64,000 bases of DNA from an uncultured Lachnospira sp. (GTDB lineage Bacteria > Bacillota > Clostridia > Lachnospirales > Lachnospiraceae), in NCBI GenBank assembly GCA_910585095.1, contig CAJUBU010000007.1:32221-96220 (forward strand), written 5' to 3'. Positions within the stretch are counted from its first letter, which is position 1. Each line of letters opens with the position of its first letter. The position numbers and the translations under genes are program-made. Shown in pieces: positions 16,782 through 26,186 of this stretch. The notes beneath the pieces were generated by a model. That model did not search any database and had not been told where the DNA came from. It saw nothing but the letters and a program-made list of their open reading frames with translations.

Positions 16782-18860
16782 TTACTTTGTTTTACCATAA
16801 TCGTCAAATGGTTTGTTTAACTCCTCACAGCCTTCAAGCACAAATCGTCCATCTTTAATAATATCGATTTGCTCTCCATTTGTCTTTACAGCAGATATCA
16901 GGCCAATCTCATCATATGGTATGGTAATATCGGTATGACAATTAAAATATGCCTTATCAGGCTGAGTCTTTCTTAATAGAGAAATTTCATTGTCTCTTGA
17001 TATAATTTCTTTTCCATCAGGATTATACACAATCACATCTTCTGCTCTTGAATAACATGTATCCCCCACTGCAAAATGCGGTCCCATCTTTTCAACAATT
17101 AATATTGGCAATTTACTGACAATATCATATTTATCCGCCATCACATAAGCCGTCGTATTAGTGCCGATTGCAAACTCGCCAAGCGGCAGTGATGTGTGAT
17201 TATACAATACATTCTGTCTAAAAAATGCTTTATTTTTTTGTTCATCTTCAAAGTTTTCACACGTATAATCCGTTATCATTCCATCTTTAAAGTATACTTT
17301 TAATTCTTTAAATAACAAATCATTTAAATACACTTTACTGACATGAAGAATGCCCTCTGTTCCTTTAAGCACTGGTGAGGTAAAGACTTCCCCCAGCGGA
17401 ATATTGACATCTGCAACACAATTTTCAAAAATCGTTTCTTTCTCTGGATTTTGAATCGTCATCATGCGCACTTTCATATCGGTTTTATTGTTGTTGCAGC
17501 CTTTAATTTCCACATAATCTGCACCATCTAAGACATCAATAATATGCTGTTGAATCTCTTTGTACACTTCATAATCCAATGTGTTAATCTTGACCACTTC
17601 ATCAAATATTTGCTCAAATTTTTCGCCAATCTCCGGCATTGGATAAGCAATAATTGTAAAGCTTCTCTCCTCGCCCTTAATATATTGATTGACAATACTT
17701 GAGGACTCATTATCATACCGTACTGAAAGTTTTTGCTGCTTTTCACTAAACTGTATATTTTCGGGTTTGTCCACTGGCTCAAAAGGCGTTTCTCCAAATA
17801 CTTCCATCACAGCAGGACCGCCAAATACGCCTGCTAAATCGGCATATTTTTCATAAGCCAATTTTAATGCGCCCAGTTTTCGCTCAACAAAAGCGCTGTC
17901 CATATATAAAGCGCTGTCAAAACGATGATCATATTCCATCTGCCTGTTTGGACTGACAGCATAATACCCCACTTTGATATGCATACGTTTATTAATTGTA
18001 TTGACTGCTGCCCTATATATCGTTGTGTCAAGTCCCATTTCCTTAAACTGTTTTATTTCTTCTCGGACAAGCCTCTCAAAACCTAAACAATATCGGATAT
18101 TAACAATTTTTTTCTTTGTTATATCCTTATTTCCTAATTCAAATCCTTTTCTATATCCTTCTGTAAATGTATATGCCATCGCCTGTATTTTTTCTTCGGA
18201 CAAACGATTTAAATACTGTGCTGTCTTTATTTCATTATCTGTAATATACTCTCCAAACTGATAAAGGTAACGCACATCAGACAAATCTTCATTCATTATA
18301 ATATTGGTGGCAAAATTCAAAGAAGGATCTATTTGCTCGCGCACTCGATACTCCACATATTCATCGCTGTAATCACTGACATACCAATATATAATATCTT
18401 TTAATTCCTGATACGATGGATTTTCATCTAAAAAACAGCAATATATTTCAATAAATAACTCAAACAGTGAGGTAATCTCTCCCACTCTATTCTCAAATGT
18501 CATCACAAGAATGCTTCTTAATTCTACATAAAGAAACGATAAAAGCTGTCCCATTTCCAAGCCAAAAATGCTTACTGCATAGGAAGGATTTGCATAGCTC
18601 TTATCATAATGGCTCACAAGTATATCTTCATACATCTGATAGTTGACCGCCTGCAATTGTTCAAGACTATCCTTTTTATGTCCATCTTCTTGAATCCATT
18701 GCGACCACTCTACACAACGCTCAAGAAAAGAAGAAACTGTTTTAAAATAGCAGGCGGCAGCAGCAGACAATGGACACACTGCGCTTTCACATTCTACTTT
18801 TATTCTTTTTATACGGTCAACAGCCAATTCATACCGTTCTTTTAAATTATCTTCAAACAT
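16782..18860 (-). CDS. M29-like aminopeptidase with long N-terminal region
   Basis: 692 residues from ATG 18860. The second half matches the M29 (AmpS/PepS/aminopeptidase T) metallopeptidase pattern: 'IPLGEVFTSPVLKGTEG', 'LPLGEFAIGTNTTAYVMADKY', 'VEKMGPHFAVGDTCYS', with the Glu and His metal ligands expected there. Residues 1-330 are an extra mostly helical domain that I do not recognise; plain M29 enzymes have about 410 residues. The start is uncertain: ATG 18860 sits 13 bases from AAAGG, while TTG 18866 has better spacing. No signal peptide. It lies between the pyr and pur operons. Confidence 0.7.
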   Translation of the reverse strand: MFEDNLKERYELAVDRIKRIKVECESAVCPLSAAAACYFKTVSSFLERCVEWSQWIQEDGHKKDSLEQLQAVNYQMYEDILVSHYDKSYANPSYAVSIFGLEMGQLLSFLYVELRSILVMTFENRVGEITSLFELFIEIYCCFLDENPSYQELKDIIYWYVSDYSDEYVEYRVREQIDPSLNFATNIIMNEDLSDVRYLYQFGEYITDNEIKTAQYLNRLSEEKIQAMAYTFTEGYRKGFELGNKDITKKKIVNIRYCLGFERLVREEIKQFKEMGLDTTIYRAAVNTINKRMHIKVGYYAVSPNRQMEYDHRFDSALYMDSAFVERKLGALKLAYEKYADLAGVFGGPAVMEVFGETPFEPVDKPENIQFSEKQQKLSVRYDNESSSIVNQYIKGEERSFTIIAYPMPEIGEKFEQIFDEVVKINTLDYEVYKEIQQHIIDVLDGADYVEIKGCNNNKTDMKVRMMTIQNPEKETIFENCVADVNIPLGEVFTSPVLKGTEGILHVSKVYLNDLLFKELKVYFKDGMITDYTCENFEDEQKNKAFFRQNVLYNHTSLPLGEFAIGTNTTAYVMADKYDIVSKLPILIVEKMGPHFAVGDTCYSRAEDVIVYNPDGKEIISRDNEISLLRKTQPDKAYFNCHTDITIPYDEIGLISAVKTNGEQIDIIKDGRFVLEGCEELNKPFDDYGKTK

Positions 18861-18964
18861 TACCAAACCACGCCTTTCCAAATTTTGATAGGTCAATAAG
18901 CCATTTCAATTCTTCCTTGATAAAACAACCAGTGACACGCTCTGCAAGCCACCTTTATGTCCAA

Positions 18965-19285
18965 TCAAAACCCCAATCCCATAATCAATACGGAAATCAT
19001 AAATATGGTAAGAATCCCACACAGCAAAGAACCAATCTTTGAGAGTGTATAAAATTTATTATCCTCTTTAAAGCTAAGCAGTCCCATCACTGTACCAATA
19101 ACGGACAACATCAGTGCAAGCAGCCCAAATCCTCCAACCTCTAAGCCTGCTGCTCCTCCTTTTGTAAAAGACATATATACACCATACACAAGACAACAAA
19201 GAGAAGCTATACCCATCAATGTGGATATAACTCCTCCCAATGTCTGACTTTTATCTGAAAATTTGTATCTGTTAAACAATTTCAT
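18965..19285 (-). CDS. Small membrane protein of unknown function
   Basis: 106 residues from ATG 19285, preceded by GAGG seven bases away; a TTG two codons earlier is possible. Three hydrophobic segments, the first after a short basic head (KLFNRYKFSDKSQ), with a repeated small-residue pattern. It follows vanZ by 2 bases, so it is translated with it. It looks like a Clostridia-specific membrane family without assigned function. Confidence 0.6.
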   Translation of the reverse strand: MKLFNRYKFSDKSQTLGGVISTLMGIASLCCLVYGVYMSFTKGGAAGLEVGGFGLLALMLSVIGTVMGLLSFKEDNKFYTLSKIGSLLCGILTIFMISVLIMGLGF

Positions 19286-19287
19286 GT

Positions 19288-19746
19288 TCAAACCTCATTC
19301 TTACTTTTTATAAAAACCTTATATAATTTGTATACTAAATATCCTAAAACTCCTCCTAATGTATTTAATATAACGTCATCCACATCACATGAACCCACTT
19401 TCGTTATAAGCTGGACGAACTCTATTGCTACGCTTAACGCACAAGACGTACATAATATACTCCAAAATCCCATTTTATGTCCAGATATTGATGGTAGAAA
19501 AAAGCCTAATGGCATAAATGCCAGAACATTTCCAGCAAGATTTAAAAAAACTGCCATTGGTCCCAAAGTATTATAATACATAATAAACCTTTTAATCTCT
19601 TTAAATGGAACAAGATTATAGCGATATTCTGTAGCTAAATGTGTTCTGCCAAACAGTTCTGCAAAAAATACAAAATATATAAGTATCATTATATATGTTA
19701 AAAAAGCCACCCATTTTATAACGGATTTAATTTTATTATTCTTCAA
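19288..19746 (-). CDS. VanZ-like membrane protein
   Basis: 152 residues with four membrane segments and the VanZ signature 'YNLVPFKEIKRF', 'LNLAGNVLAFMPLGFFLP', 'VEFVQLITKVGSCDVDDVILNTLGGVLGY'. VanZ of Tn1546 gives low-level teicoplanin resistance, but most chromosomal homologues have no proven role. The start is TTG 19746 behind AAAGGA. It is placed at the tail of the pyrimidine operon, without glycopeptide-resistance genes nearby. Confidence 0.85.
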   Translation of the reverse strand: MKNNKIKSVIKWVAFLTYIMILIYFVFFAELFGRTHLATEYRYNLVPFKEIKRFIMYYNTLGPMAVFLNLAGNVLAFMPLGFFLPSISGHKMGFWSILCTSCALSVAIEFVQLITKVGSCDVDDVILNTLGGVLGYLVYKLYKVFIKSKNEV

Positions 19747-19803
19747 ATTAATCCTTTCATACCTTTCAACAATAAATCATATTTTCAAGCAAACAGATAC
19801 AAG

Positions 19804-19956
19804 TTAAAATAAATTTTCAGACTTATACGTCAACAGCTTTGCACCATTGACAATCATAATAATACCTACACCTATACCAAACACCATTGTCACTATGCCA
19901 AATATCAAATCTGATGCACCTATATGTTTCATTTTTTTATACAATTTTTCTTCCAT
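19804..19956 (-). CDS. 50-residue single-pass membrane protein
   Basis: Short gene in the gap between pyrE and vanZ. It begins MEEKLYKKMKHIGASDL, has one hydrophobic glycine-rich helix ('IFGIVTMVFGIGVGIIMIV') and ends NGAKLLTYKSENLF. GGAGG stands 10 bases upstream. Basic N-terminus and single helix suggest a small inner-membrane protein. It shares the operon with pyrE and VanZ. Function unknown. Confidence 0.65.
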   Translation of the reverse strand: MEEKLYKKMKHIGASDLIFGIVTMVFGIGVGIIMIVNGAKLLTYKSENLF

Positions 19957-19984
19957 AACCAATAATCCTCCATTTTTTACTTCA

Positions 19985-20659
19985 CTATTTTACACCATAC
20001 TCTTTATAATATTTATCCAATTCCGCTTTTATCTCATCATTTATCACAATACGTCCATTGTATTCTTTATTGTAAAGATACTCTACAACTTCTTCCATTG
20101 TAACTATTGCATTAGCTTCAAAACCATACTTTTCTTTTATCTCACACAATGCACTTTTTTCACCTTTTCCGCGCTCCATGCGATTTAAAGACACCATCAA
20201 CCCCTTAATTGTCACATTTTTATATGCGTTTATAATTGGAAAAGTCTCCTCTATTGATTTTCCAGATGTTGTGACATCTTCTATAATAACAATTTTATCA
20301 TTTTCTTTAATTGGACCGCCGAGAAGAATGCCTGCATCGCCATGGTCTTTTATCTCTTTTCTGTTTGAACAATATCGTATCTGTTTTCCATATAATGTAT
20401 GATAAGCCATTGTTGTTGCAACACTTAAAGGTATCCCCTTATACGCTGGACCAAAAAGCACATCAAAATCATCACCATAATTATCATGTATCGCTTTTGC
20501 ATAAAATTGCCCCAACTTTTCTAACTGTCCCCCTGTAACATACAATCCTGCGTTCATATAAAATGGAGATTTTCTTCCACTTTTTAGTGTAAACTCACCA
20601 AATCGCAACACATCACAATCTACCATAAATTGAATAAAATCCTGTTTATACTGTTCCAT
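19985..20659 (-). CDS. pyrE: Orotate phosphoribosyltransferase
   Basis: 224 residues. The PRPP-binding motif 'KIVIIEDVTTSGKSIEE' and the N-terminal 'FGEFTLKSGRKSPFYMNAGL' identify PyrE. Adds ribose-5-phosphate to orotate. The ATG lies 3 bases after the stop of the chemoreceptor gene, so both are co-translated. Confidence 0.95.
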   Translation of the reverse strand: MEQYKQDFIQFMVDCDVLRFGEFTLKSGRKSPFYMNAGLYVTGGQLEKLGQFYAKAIHDNYGDDFDVLFGPAYKGIPLSVATTMAYHTLYGKQIRYCSNRKEIKDHGDAGILLGGPIKENDKIVIIEDVTTSGKSIEETFPIINAYKNVTIKGLMVSLNRMERGKGEKSALCEIKEKYGFEANAIVTMEEVVEYLYNKEYNGRIVINDEIKAELDKYYKEYGVK

Positions 20660-20662
20660 TTT

Positions 20663-22027
20663 TTAAATCTCCTTAAATTTTTGTATTTCATTTTTTAAAT
20701 CAACTGAAACTGCTTCATTAACTGTTGTATATTCTTGAATTTGTGACATATTTGATGACAATTCTCCAATAGTAGTAGAAAGCCTTTCTATTCTTTCATT
20801 TTCTTCATTGATTGCACCAGATATATCATACACTCTATCATTCATCCTATCCGTTGACTGTGCAAGAGAATTTGATGTATTCATAAAGGTTCCCATCATA
20901 TCCTCCAATACATCAGCATCACCTAAATATTGTGCGGAAGCTTCCACAAAATGATCGTAGTCTGCCAATACATTCGTTACGACAAACTGCAACAGCTTAT
21001 CAGAAGTATTTGCCAAATTTTGTACGGCTGTTGTAACTTCATTGCTTATCTCTTGAATCCTATTAGCAGTATTTCGGCTGTTATCCGCCAATTCTCTGAT
21101 TTCATCGGCAACAACTGCAAAACCTTTTCCTAAATCGCCAGCTCTTGCCGCCTCAATAGAAGCATTGAGTGCTAACAAATTCGTTTGACTTGCTATGGAT
21201 AAAATTTCATCGGTGAGTGTTAAAATAGCATTGACACTTTTACTGTTTTCAACGGACTGCTGCAAATCGGCTTTTAATGTTGTTGTTATCTCTACGGACG
21301 CACTCTTACTGCCCTCTGCCATATCTTTAATCCCATTTGCTCGCCCTTTCATCTCGACTGCATAGGTCTTACCATTATTGGCATCTTGTAATATAGATTG
21401 ACTGTCTCCACTAAGCGCATCCATCGCTTTAACAATATCCTCAACAGAATTAGAAATCGTATGTACTTTTGAGTATAATTCATCAGCCTGCTGTGTGACA
21501 ATCTTGGTATCATTTGTAGAATCATTTACCTTCGTTCGTATATTTTGTGATGCTTTATCAAGAGAACCAGAATGTTCTTTTATCTGTTTCATAATCACTT
21601 GAAGTTTATCCATAAAAAGATTGATGCCTTGTGCCAATCGACCAATCTCATCAGTCTTTTTTATATAAACACGCTCATTTAAATTCCCCTCATTATTTTC
21701 AATATTTACAATAATCTTATCCAATTGTTGTTTTAACTTCTTTAATGGCAGAACTATACAAAAATATGTAACAACAATCACTAAAACAACGTTTAAAAGC
21801 TGTAGCGAAGATATAAATCCATTGATTGAAAGGCTTTCAGAAATACTGGTATTCATCTGAGCTGCTGAAGATGCAATATCTGATGAAGTATCCGTTTTTT
21901 GTATTACACCTTCAAGAAATGTTCTAATTTGCTGCATTTTGCTTGTCATCATCATATTGACAACAACAGTGAGTAACAATAAAAATAACTGGGGTATCAT
22001 AATTTTTAAAGAAATTCGTTTTTTCAC
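20663..22027 (-). CDS. Methyl-accepting chemotaxis protein embedded in the pyr operon
   Basis: 454 residues from GTG 22027, chosen for GGAGG five bases before; an upstream ATG lacks a site. Two membrane helices (about residues 8-30 and 78-100) bound a short ~45-residue external segment, far smaller than a typical ligand-binding domain. A HAMP-like region (LKKLKQQLDKI...) and the signalling domain with hairpin 'IASQTNLLALNASIEAARAGDLGKGFAVVADEIRELA' follow. It relays to CheA/CheW. Its place between pyrD and pyrE suggests, but does not prove, a link with pyrimidine availability. Confidence 0.9.
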   Translation of the reverse strand: MKKRISLKIMIPQLFLLLLTVVVNMMMTSKMQQIRTFLEGVIQKTDTSSDIASSAAQMNTSISESLSINGFISSLQLLNVVLVIVVTYFCIVLPLKKLKQQLDKIIVNIENNEGNLNERVYIKKTDEIGRLAQGINLFMDKLQVIMKQIKEHSGSLDKASQNIRTKVNDSTNDTKIVTQQADELYSKVHTISNSVEDIVKAMDALSGDSQSILQDANNGKTYAVEMKGRANGIKDMAEGSKSASVEITTTLKADLQQSVENSKSVNAILTLTDEILSIASQTNLLALNASIEAARAGDLGKGFAVVADEIRELADNSRNTANRIQEISNEVTTAVQNLANTSDKLLQFVVTNVLADYDHFVEASAQYLGDADVLEDMMGTFMNTSNSLAQSTDRMNDRVYDISGAINEENERIERLSTTIGELSSNMSQIQEYTTVNEAVSVDLKNEIQKFKEI

Positions 22028-22057
22028 ATTATCCTCCATTTTTTGCACAAAAATTTT

Positions 22058-22975
22058 TTATCCATTTACACATCCAATAATCTCATGAATATCTTTTACA
22101 TTTTTTTCTTTCATAAATTGTTCAATTCCATCTATCACCTTAATAGTTGTCAATGGGTCATGAAAATTTGCTGTTCCAACAGCAACCATTGTTGCGCCTG
22201 CCATTATAAACTCCAAAGCATCAGCTGCATTAACGATACCACCCATACCAATAATCGGCACCTTTACCGCATTTGCAACTTGATAAACCATACGTACCGC
22301 AACAGGTTTAATTGCAGGTCCAGACAAACCGCCTGTCCTATTTGCAACCGCAAATGTCCTTTTATTAATATCAATTTTCATTCCTGTTATTGTATTAATA
22401 AGTGATATAGCATCCGCTCCTCCTGCTTCGACTGCTTTTGCCATTTCGGTAATATCGGTAACATTAGGGCTTAATTTCATAACAATCGGATGCTTTGACA
22501 CTTTTTTAACAGCAGCTGTAATATCTTCTGCCACCGCCGCATTTTGTCCAAATGCAATGCCACCTTCTTTTACATTTGGGCATGAAATATTAATTTCCAA
22601 CATATCAACAGAAGCATCTGAAAGCTTTTGTACTGCCTCAACATAATCTTCCTTACTTCTTCCACAAACATTGACAATAATTTTTGTATCATATTGTTTT
22701 AAAAAAGGAATATCTCTTGTTAAAAATGTATCTATACCCGGATTTTGTAATCCGATTGCATTTATCATACCACCATATGTCTCTGCAATTCTTGGCGTTT
22801 TATTGCCAGCCCAAGCCACTGTTGCAACCCCCTTTGTTGTGACGGCTCCCAAGCGGTTTAAATCAATGTAATCTGCATATTCCATACCAGAGCCAAATGT
22901 ACCAGAGGCAACCGTTACAGGATTTTTAAAATGTATGCCTGCTATATCTACATTCATATTTATCAAATGTTCCAT
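22058..22975 (-). CDS. pyrD: Dihydroorotate dehydrogenase B, catalytic subunit
   Basis: 305 residues from ATG 22975, which overlaps the pyrK stop (TGATG). FMN-binding TIM barrel, class 1B: 'FKNPVTVASGTFGSG', 'INISCPNVKEGG' with the catalytic Cys, 'VMKLSPNVTDI', 'GGLSGPAIKPVAVRMVYQV', 'PIIGMGGIVNAADALEFIMAGA'. With PyrK it oxidises dihydroorotate using NAD+. Confidence 0.96.
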   Translation of the reverse strand: MEHLINMNVDIAGIHFKNPVTVASGTFGSGMEYADYIDLNRLGAVTTKGVATVAWAGNKTPRIAETYGGMINAIGLQNPGIDTFLTRDIPFLKQYDTKIIVNVCGRSKEDYVEAVQKLSDASVDMLEINISCPNVKEGGIAFGQNAAVAEDITAAVKKVSKHPIVMKLSPNVTDITEMAKAVEAGGADAISLINTITGMKIDINKRTFAVANRTGGLSGPAIKPVAVRMVYQVANAVKVPIIGMGGIVNAADALEFIMAGATMVAVGTANFHDPLTTIKVIDGIEQFMKEKNVKDIHEIIGCVNG

Positions 22976-23742
22976 CAAATTTCAACCTCCATTGCATGAA
23001 ATACAGGTCCTTCTTTACAAACACGTTTATTTTTCACTTTGGAATGTTCATCAATCTGTATTGAATCACAGACGCACGCAAGACATGCACCTATTCCACA
23101 CGCCATCTTTTCCTCAAGCGATAAATAACAATCAATATGATGTTCTAGCGCATATGCCTTGATTGCCCTTAACATTGGCAATGGTCCACAGGCATAAATA
23201 ACTTCCGCCTGTATAGAATACTCAAAAATGGCATCTAACACATTTCCCTTCACGCCTGCACTGCCGTCTTCTGTGGCAATGGTAACAGTTCCATATGATT
23301 TAAATTCATCATTGAGAAACAACTCATCTTTGTAGCCCAAAACAATATTTTTTTCACAATGAAGCCTTTTTGCCAATTCTAGCATAGGAGGAATACCAAT
23401 TCCACCACCAAAAAGAATCGCTTTTTTATTGGCATAAGACGCTTCTACATCATATCCATTGCCAAGCGGTCCTTGTATAGAAAGCATATCTCCAGCTTTC
23501 ATTTGAGAAAATTCTTTTGTTCCTTCTCCCACAACGCGATAGACAATTCTTAACAAGTCCCCTTGAATTTCACATATACTGATTGGTCGCGGCAATAGAT
23601 GCGCGCCATTGCTTGAATAAACACTGATAAATTGCCCTGGCTTTGCTGCCTTTGCAATATCCGATGTCTGAAACCATATCTCATATATGCCTGTCGCCAG
23701 ACATGATGTACTCTTTATTATGGCATTTTCTCTGTATGACAT
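22975..23742 (-). CDS. pyrK: Dihydroorotate dehydrogenase B, electron-transfer subunit
   Basis: 255 residues. FAD domain 'LLPRPISICEI', NAD domain 'AILFGGGIGIPPMLELAKRL', and a C-terminal [2Fe-2S] motif 'EKMACGIGACLACVCDS...C'. It passes electrons from PyrD's FMN to NAD+. Overlaps pyrD by one base, the usual order pyrK-pyrD. Confidence 0.95.
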   Translation of the reverse strand: MSYRENAIIKSTSCLATGIYEIWFQTSDIAKAAKPGQFISVYSSNGAHLLPRPISICEIQGDLLRIVYRVVGEGTKEFSQMKAGDMLSIQGPLGNGYDVEASYANKKAILFGGGIGIPPMLELAKRLHCEKNIVLGYKDELFLNDEFKSYGTVTIATEDGSAGVKGNVLDAIFEYSIQAEVIYACGPLPMLRAIKAYALEHHIDCYLSLEEKMACGIGACLACVCDSIQIDEHSKVKNKRVCKEGPVFHAMEVEI

Positions 23743-23840
23743 ACTCTACTCCATTTCACGATTATACGATTTATATTATTATATAACTTAAACAAATTCA
23801 TTAACAACCACTTCATGCAGTTTTGACACTCTATTTTATA

Positions 23841-24767
23841 CTACTTATTCTCTAAAACTTGATTAATGTCCTCAATCATATCCATTGTAGCCTGCCTTGA
23901 AGCTTCCGCAAAATGATGCTCCCCAAATGATGCATATTCGTCTTTCGCATAGGCTGCAATAATGCCTCTTGAGCTATTTACAATAGCGCCTAACCCATCA
24001 TCATTAAAGTATGGCACTAAATCTTTCGCTTTTCCACCCTGTGCGCCATAACCTGGCACCAATATAAAAGACTTTGGCATCACTTTTCTTAATACTTTCC
24101 CCATCTCTGGATATGTTGCGCCGACAACAGCACCAACATAACTATACGTATCCCCCATACACCTGCTTGCCCACTCGTCAACTTTCTCTCCAACCAACTC
24201 ATATAATGGTTTACCGTCAACAAGCTGATCTTGAAATTCTCCGCTGGAAGGATTGGATGTTTTGACAAGAATAAAAATACCCTTTTTCTCCTGTCTGCAT
24301 ACATCTAAAAATGGCTTTATTCCATCTGTTCCCAAATATGGATTCACCGTTGCAAAATCTTCATCAAATGCGCTTATATAAGTATTGCCTACCAAAACTT
24401 TACCTAAATGGGCAACCGCATAAGCCTCTGATGTAGAACCGATATCCCCTCGCTTGACGTCGCCTATCACAATTAATCCTTTTTCATGACAATAATCAAT
24501 AGTCTTTTTAAATGCTATAAGTCCAGAAACGCCAAACTGCTCATACATTGCCACCTGCGGCTTTACTGCTGGAATAATATCATATATATGGTCTATAATT
24601 TGTCTATTAAACTGCCATATTGCCTCTGCTGCCCCCTCTAACGTCTCACCGTATTCTTTGAATGCAGCCTCTTTTACATGTGCTGGAATAAACTTCATCA
24701 TAGGGTCTAAACCTACAACAATAGGCGCATTTTTCTTTTTAATACCATCAATTAACTTGTTAATCAT
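23841..24767 (-). CDS. pyrF: Orotidine-5'-phosphate decarboxylase, long form
   Basis: 308 residues from ATG 24767, fitting the family start 'MINKLIDGIKKKNAPIVVGLDP'. The catalytic 'VIGDVKRGDIGSTSEAYA' (Asp, Lys, Asp) is that of the type-2 PyrF group, and 'PGYGAQGG' binds phosphate. It decarboxylates OMP to UMP. The ribosome site is weak at 24767; a start seven codons earlier is possible. Confidence 0.93.
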   Translation of the reverse strand: MINKLIDGIKKKNAPIVVGLDPMMKFIPAHVKEAAFKEYGETLEGAAEAIWQFNRQIIDHIYDIIPAVKPQVAMYEQFGVSGLIAFKKTIDYCHEKGLIVIGDVKRGDIGSTSEAYAVAHLGKVLVGNTYISAFDEDFATVNPYLGTDGIKPFLDVCRQEKKGIFILVKTSNPSSGEFQDQLVDGKPLYELVGEKVDEWASRCMGDTYSYVGAVVGATYPEMGKVLRKVMPKSFILVPGYGAQGGKAKDLVPYFNDDGLGAIVNSSRGIIAAYAKDEYASFGEHHFAEASRQATMDMIEDINQVLENK

Positions 24768-24837
24768 AAAAATAACCATGCCTTTCATAATTTATTTTTC
24801 ACACTATATTTTCTTACAATTACACTCTACTATTTTT

Positions 24838-26157
24838 CTAATATTTCAACACATCTTTATCAACAATCGACTCACGTCCTGGTCTGTATGAATAGACGGT
24901 TTTACCACCCACAATCGTATAAACCACTCTGCCCTTAACTGTCTTTCCATTAAATGGCGTATTTTTTCCAAGTGAAGCAAATGTATTGCTGTCTATCTTA
25001 TACTGCTCATTTGGATTGATAATCGTAATATCGGCAATTCGCCCAGGCAGCAAGGTTCCCCTGTCACTTTTAATAATTGTTGCAGGCGAATAGCTCATTT
25101 TGTCTGCCATCTGTAATGGTGTGAGTATCCCTGTATCTACAAGTTCTGTTATTGTAATTGCAACCGATGTTTCAAGCCCTGTTATGCCAAACGGCGCCTC
25201 TGCAAAAGGACGTTCCTTTTCCGTTTTATGATGTGGCGCATGGTCTGTCGAAATGCAGTCCATAACACCACGTTTTAATCCATCTATCAAGGCATCCACA
25301 TCTTCTTGCGTGCGAAGCGGCGGATTCATCTTAAAGTTTGCATCGTCTGATGTCACCGATTTTTCTGTTAATGTAAAATGATGTGGTGTCACTTCCCCTG
25401 TAACTTGCAATCCTTCTTTCTTTGCATCCTCAATCATACGAACGCTGTCCTTTGTTGAACAGTGACACAGATGCAGTCTAGCGCCTGTATTTTTTGCCAG
25501 TATAATATCTCTTGCCACAATCACATCTTCCACTGCATTCATAATACCATATAATCCAAGCTGCCTTGCATGTTCTCCTGCATTCATCACACCTCTTGCC
25601 ACAAGATTTTTGTCTTCACAATGTGCAAAGACTGGTATATCCACTTCTGCTGCAAGCCTCATAGCTTGTCTTGCTACCCTTGCATTCATAACAGACTTTC
25701 CATCTTCGCTCACAGCAACAGCACCATGCTCTTTTAATCTTTCAAAATCCGTTATATACTCGCCGTCTTGCCCTGCTGTTATTGCTGCAATTGGCAGCAC
25801 GTTAATATCGGTTACTTCCTTTGCCTTATTAACGATATAGTCAACCATCTCAACACTGTCAATTACTGGTTTTGTATTTGGCATACAACAAACCGTTGTA
25901 AAACCTCCTCTTGCTGCTGCTCTGGCTCCTGTTCTTATCGTTTCCTTATGCTCAAAACCTGGCTCCCTAAAATGAACATGCAAATCAATCAAACCTGGCA
26001 TAACATAATAATCGTTTGCCTCAATAACACTGTCCACCTCATCCGTAATATTTTCTTCAACCTTTACAATAATATCATCTTCTATTAATATGTCCTTTAT
26101 TGCATCGGTATTACTAGCAGGGTCAAGCACCCTTCCGCCTCTAATTAAAATTTTCAT
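24838..26157 (-). CDS. pyrC: Dihydroorotase, class I
   Basis: 439 residues. Zinc-binding 'MPGLIDLHVHFREPGFEHKET', 'VSEDGKSVMN', 'VFAHCEDKNL', 'LHLCHCSTKDSVRMI' and 'CISTDHAPHHKTEKE' are all intact. It cyclises carbamoyl aspartate. The leader holds an 8-bp hairpin (26175-26182 and 26188-26195) directly followed by AGAAATGAGG, the recurring arrangement. pyrB is not nearby. Confidence 0.95.
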   Translation of the reverse strand: MKILIRGGRVLDPASNTDAIKDILIEDDIIVKVEENITDEVDSVIEANDYYVMPGLIDLHVHFREPGFEHKETIRTGARAAARGGFTTVCCMPNTKPVIDSVEMVDYIVNKAKEVTDINVLPIAAITAGQDGEYITDFERLKEHGAVAVSEDGKSVMNARVARQAMRLAAEVDIPVFAHCEDKNLVARGVMNAGEHARQLGLYGIMNAVEDVIVARDIILAKNTGARLHLCHCSTKDSVRMIEDAKKEGLQVTGEVTPHHFTLTEKSVTSDDANFKMNPPLRTQEDVDALIDGLKRGVMDCISTDHAPHHKTEKERPFAEAPFGITGLETSVAITITELVDTGILTPLQMADKMSYSPATIIKSDRGTLLPGRIADITIINPNEQYKIDSNTFASLGKNTPFNGKTVKGRVVYTIVGGKTVYSYRPGRESIVDKDVLKY

Positions 26158-26186
26158 TCTTTGTCCTCATTTCTGCACTGTGTTTT

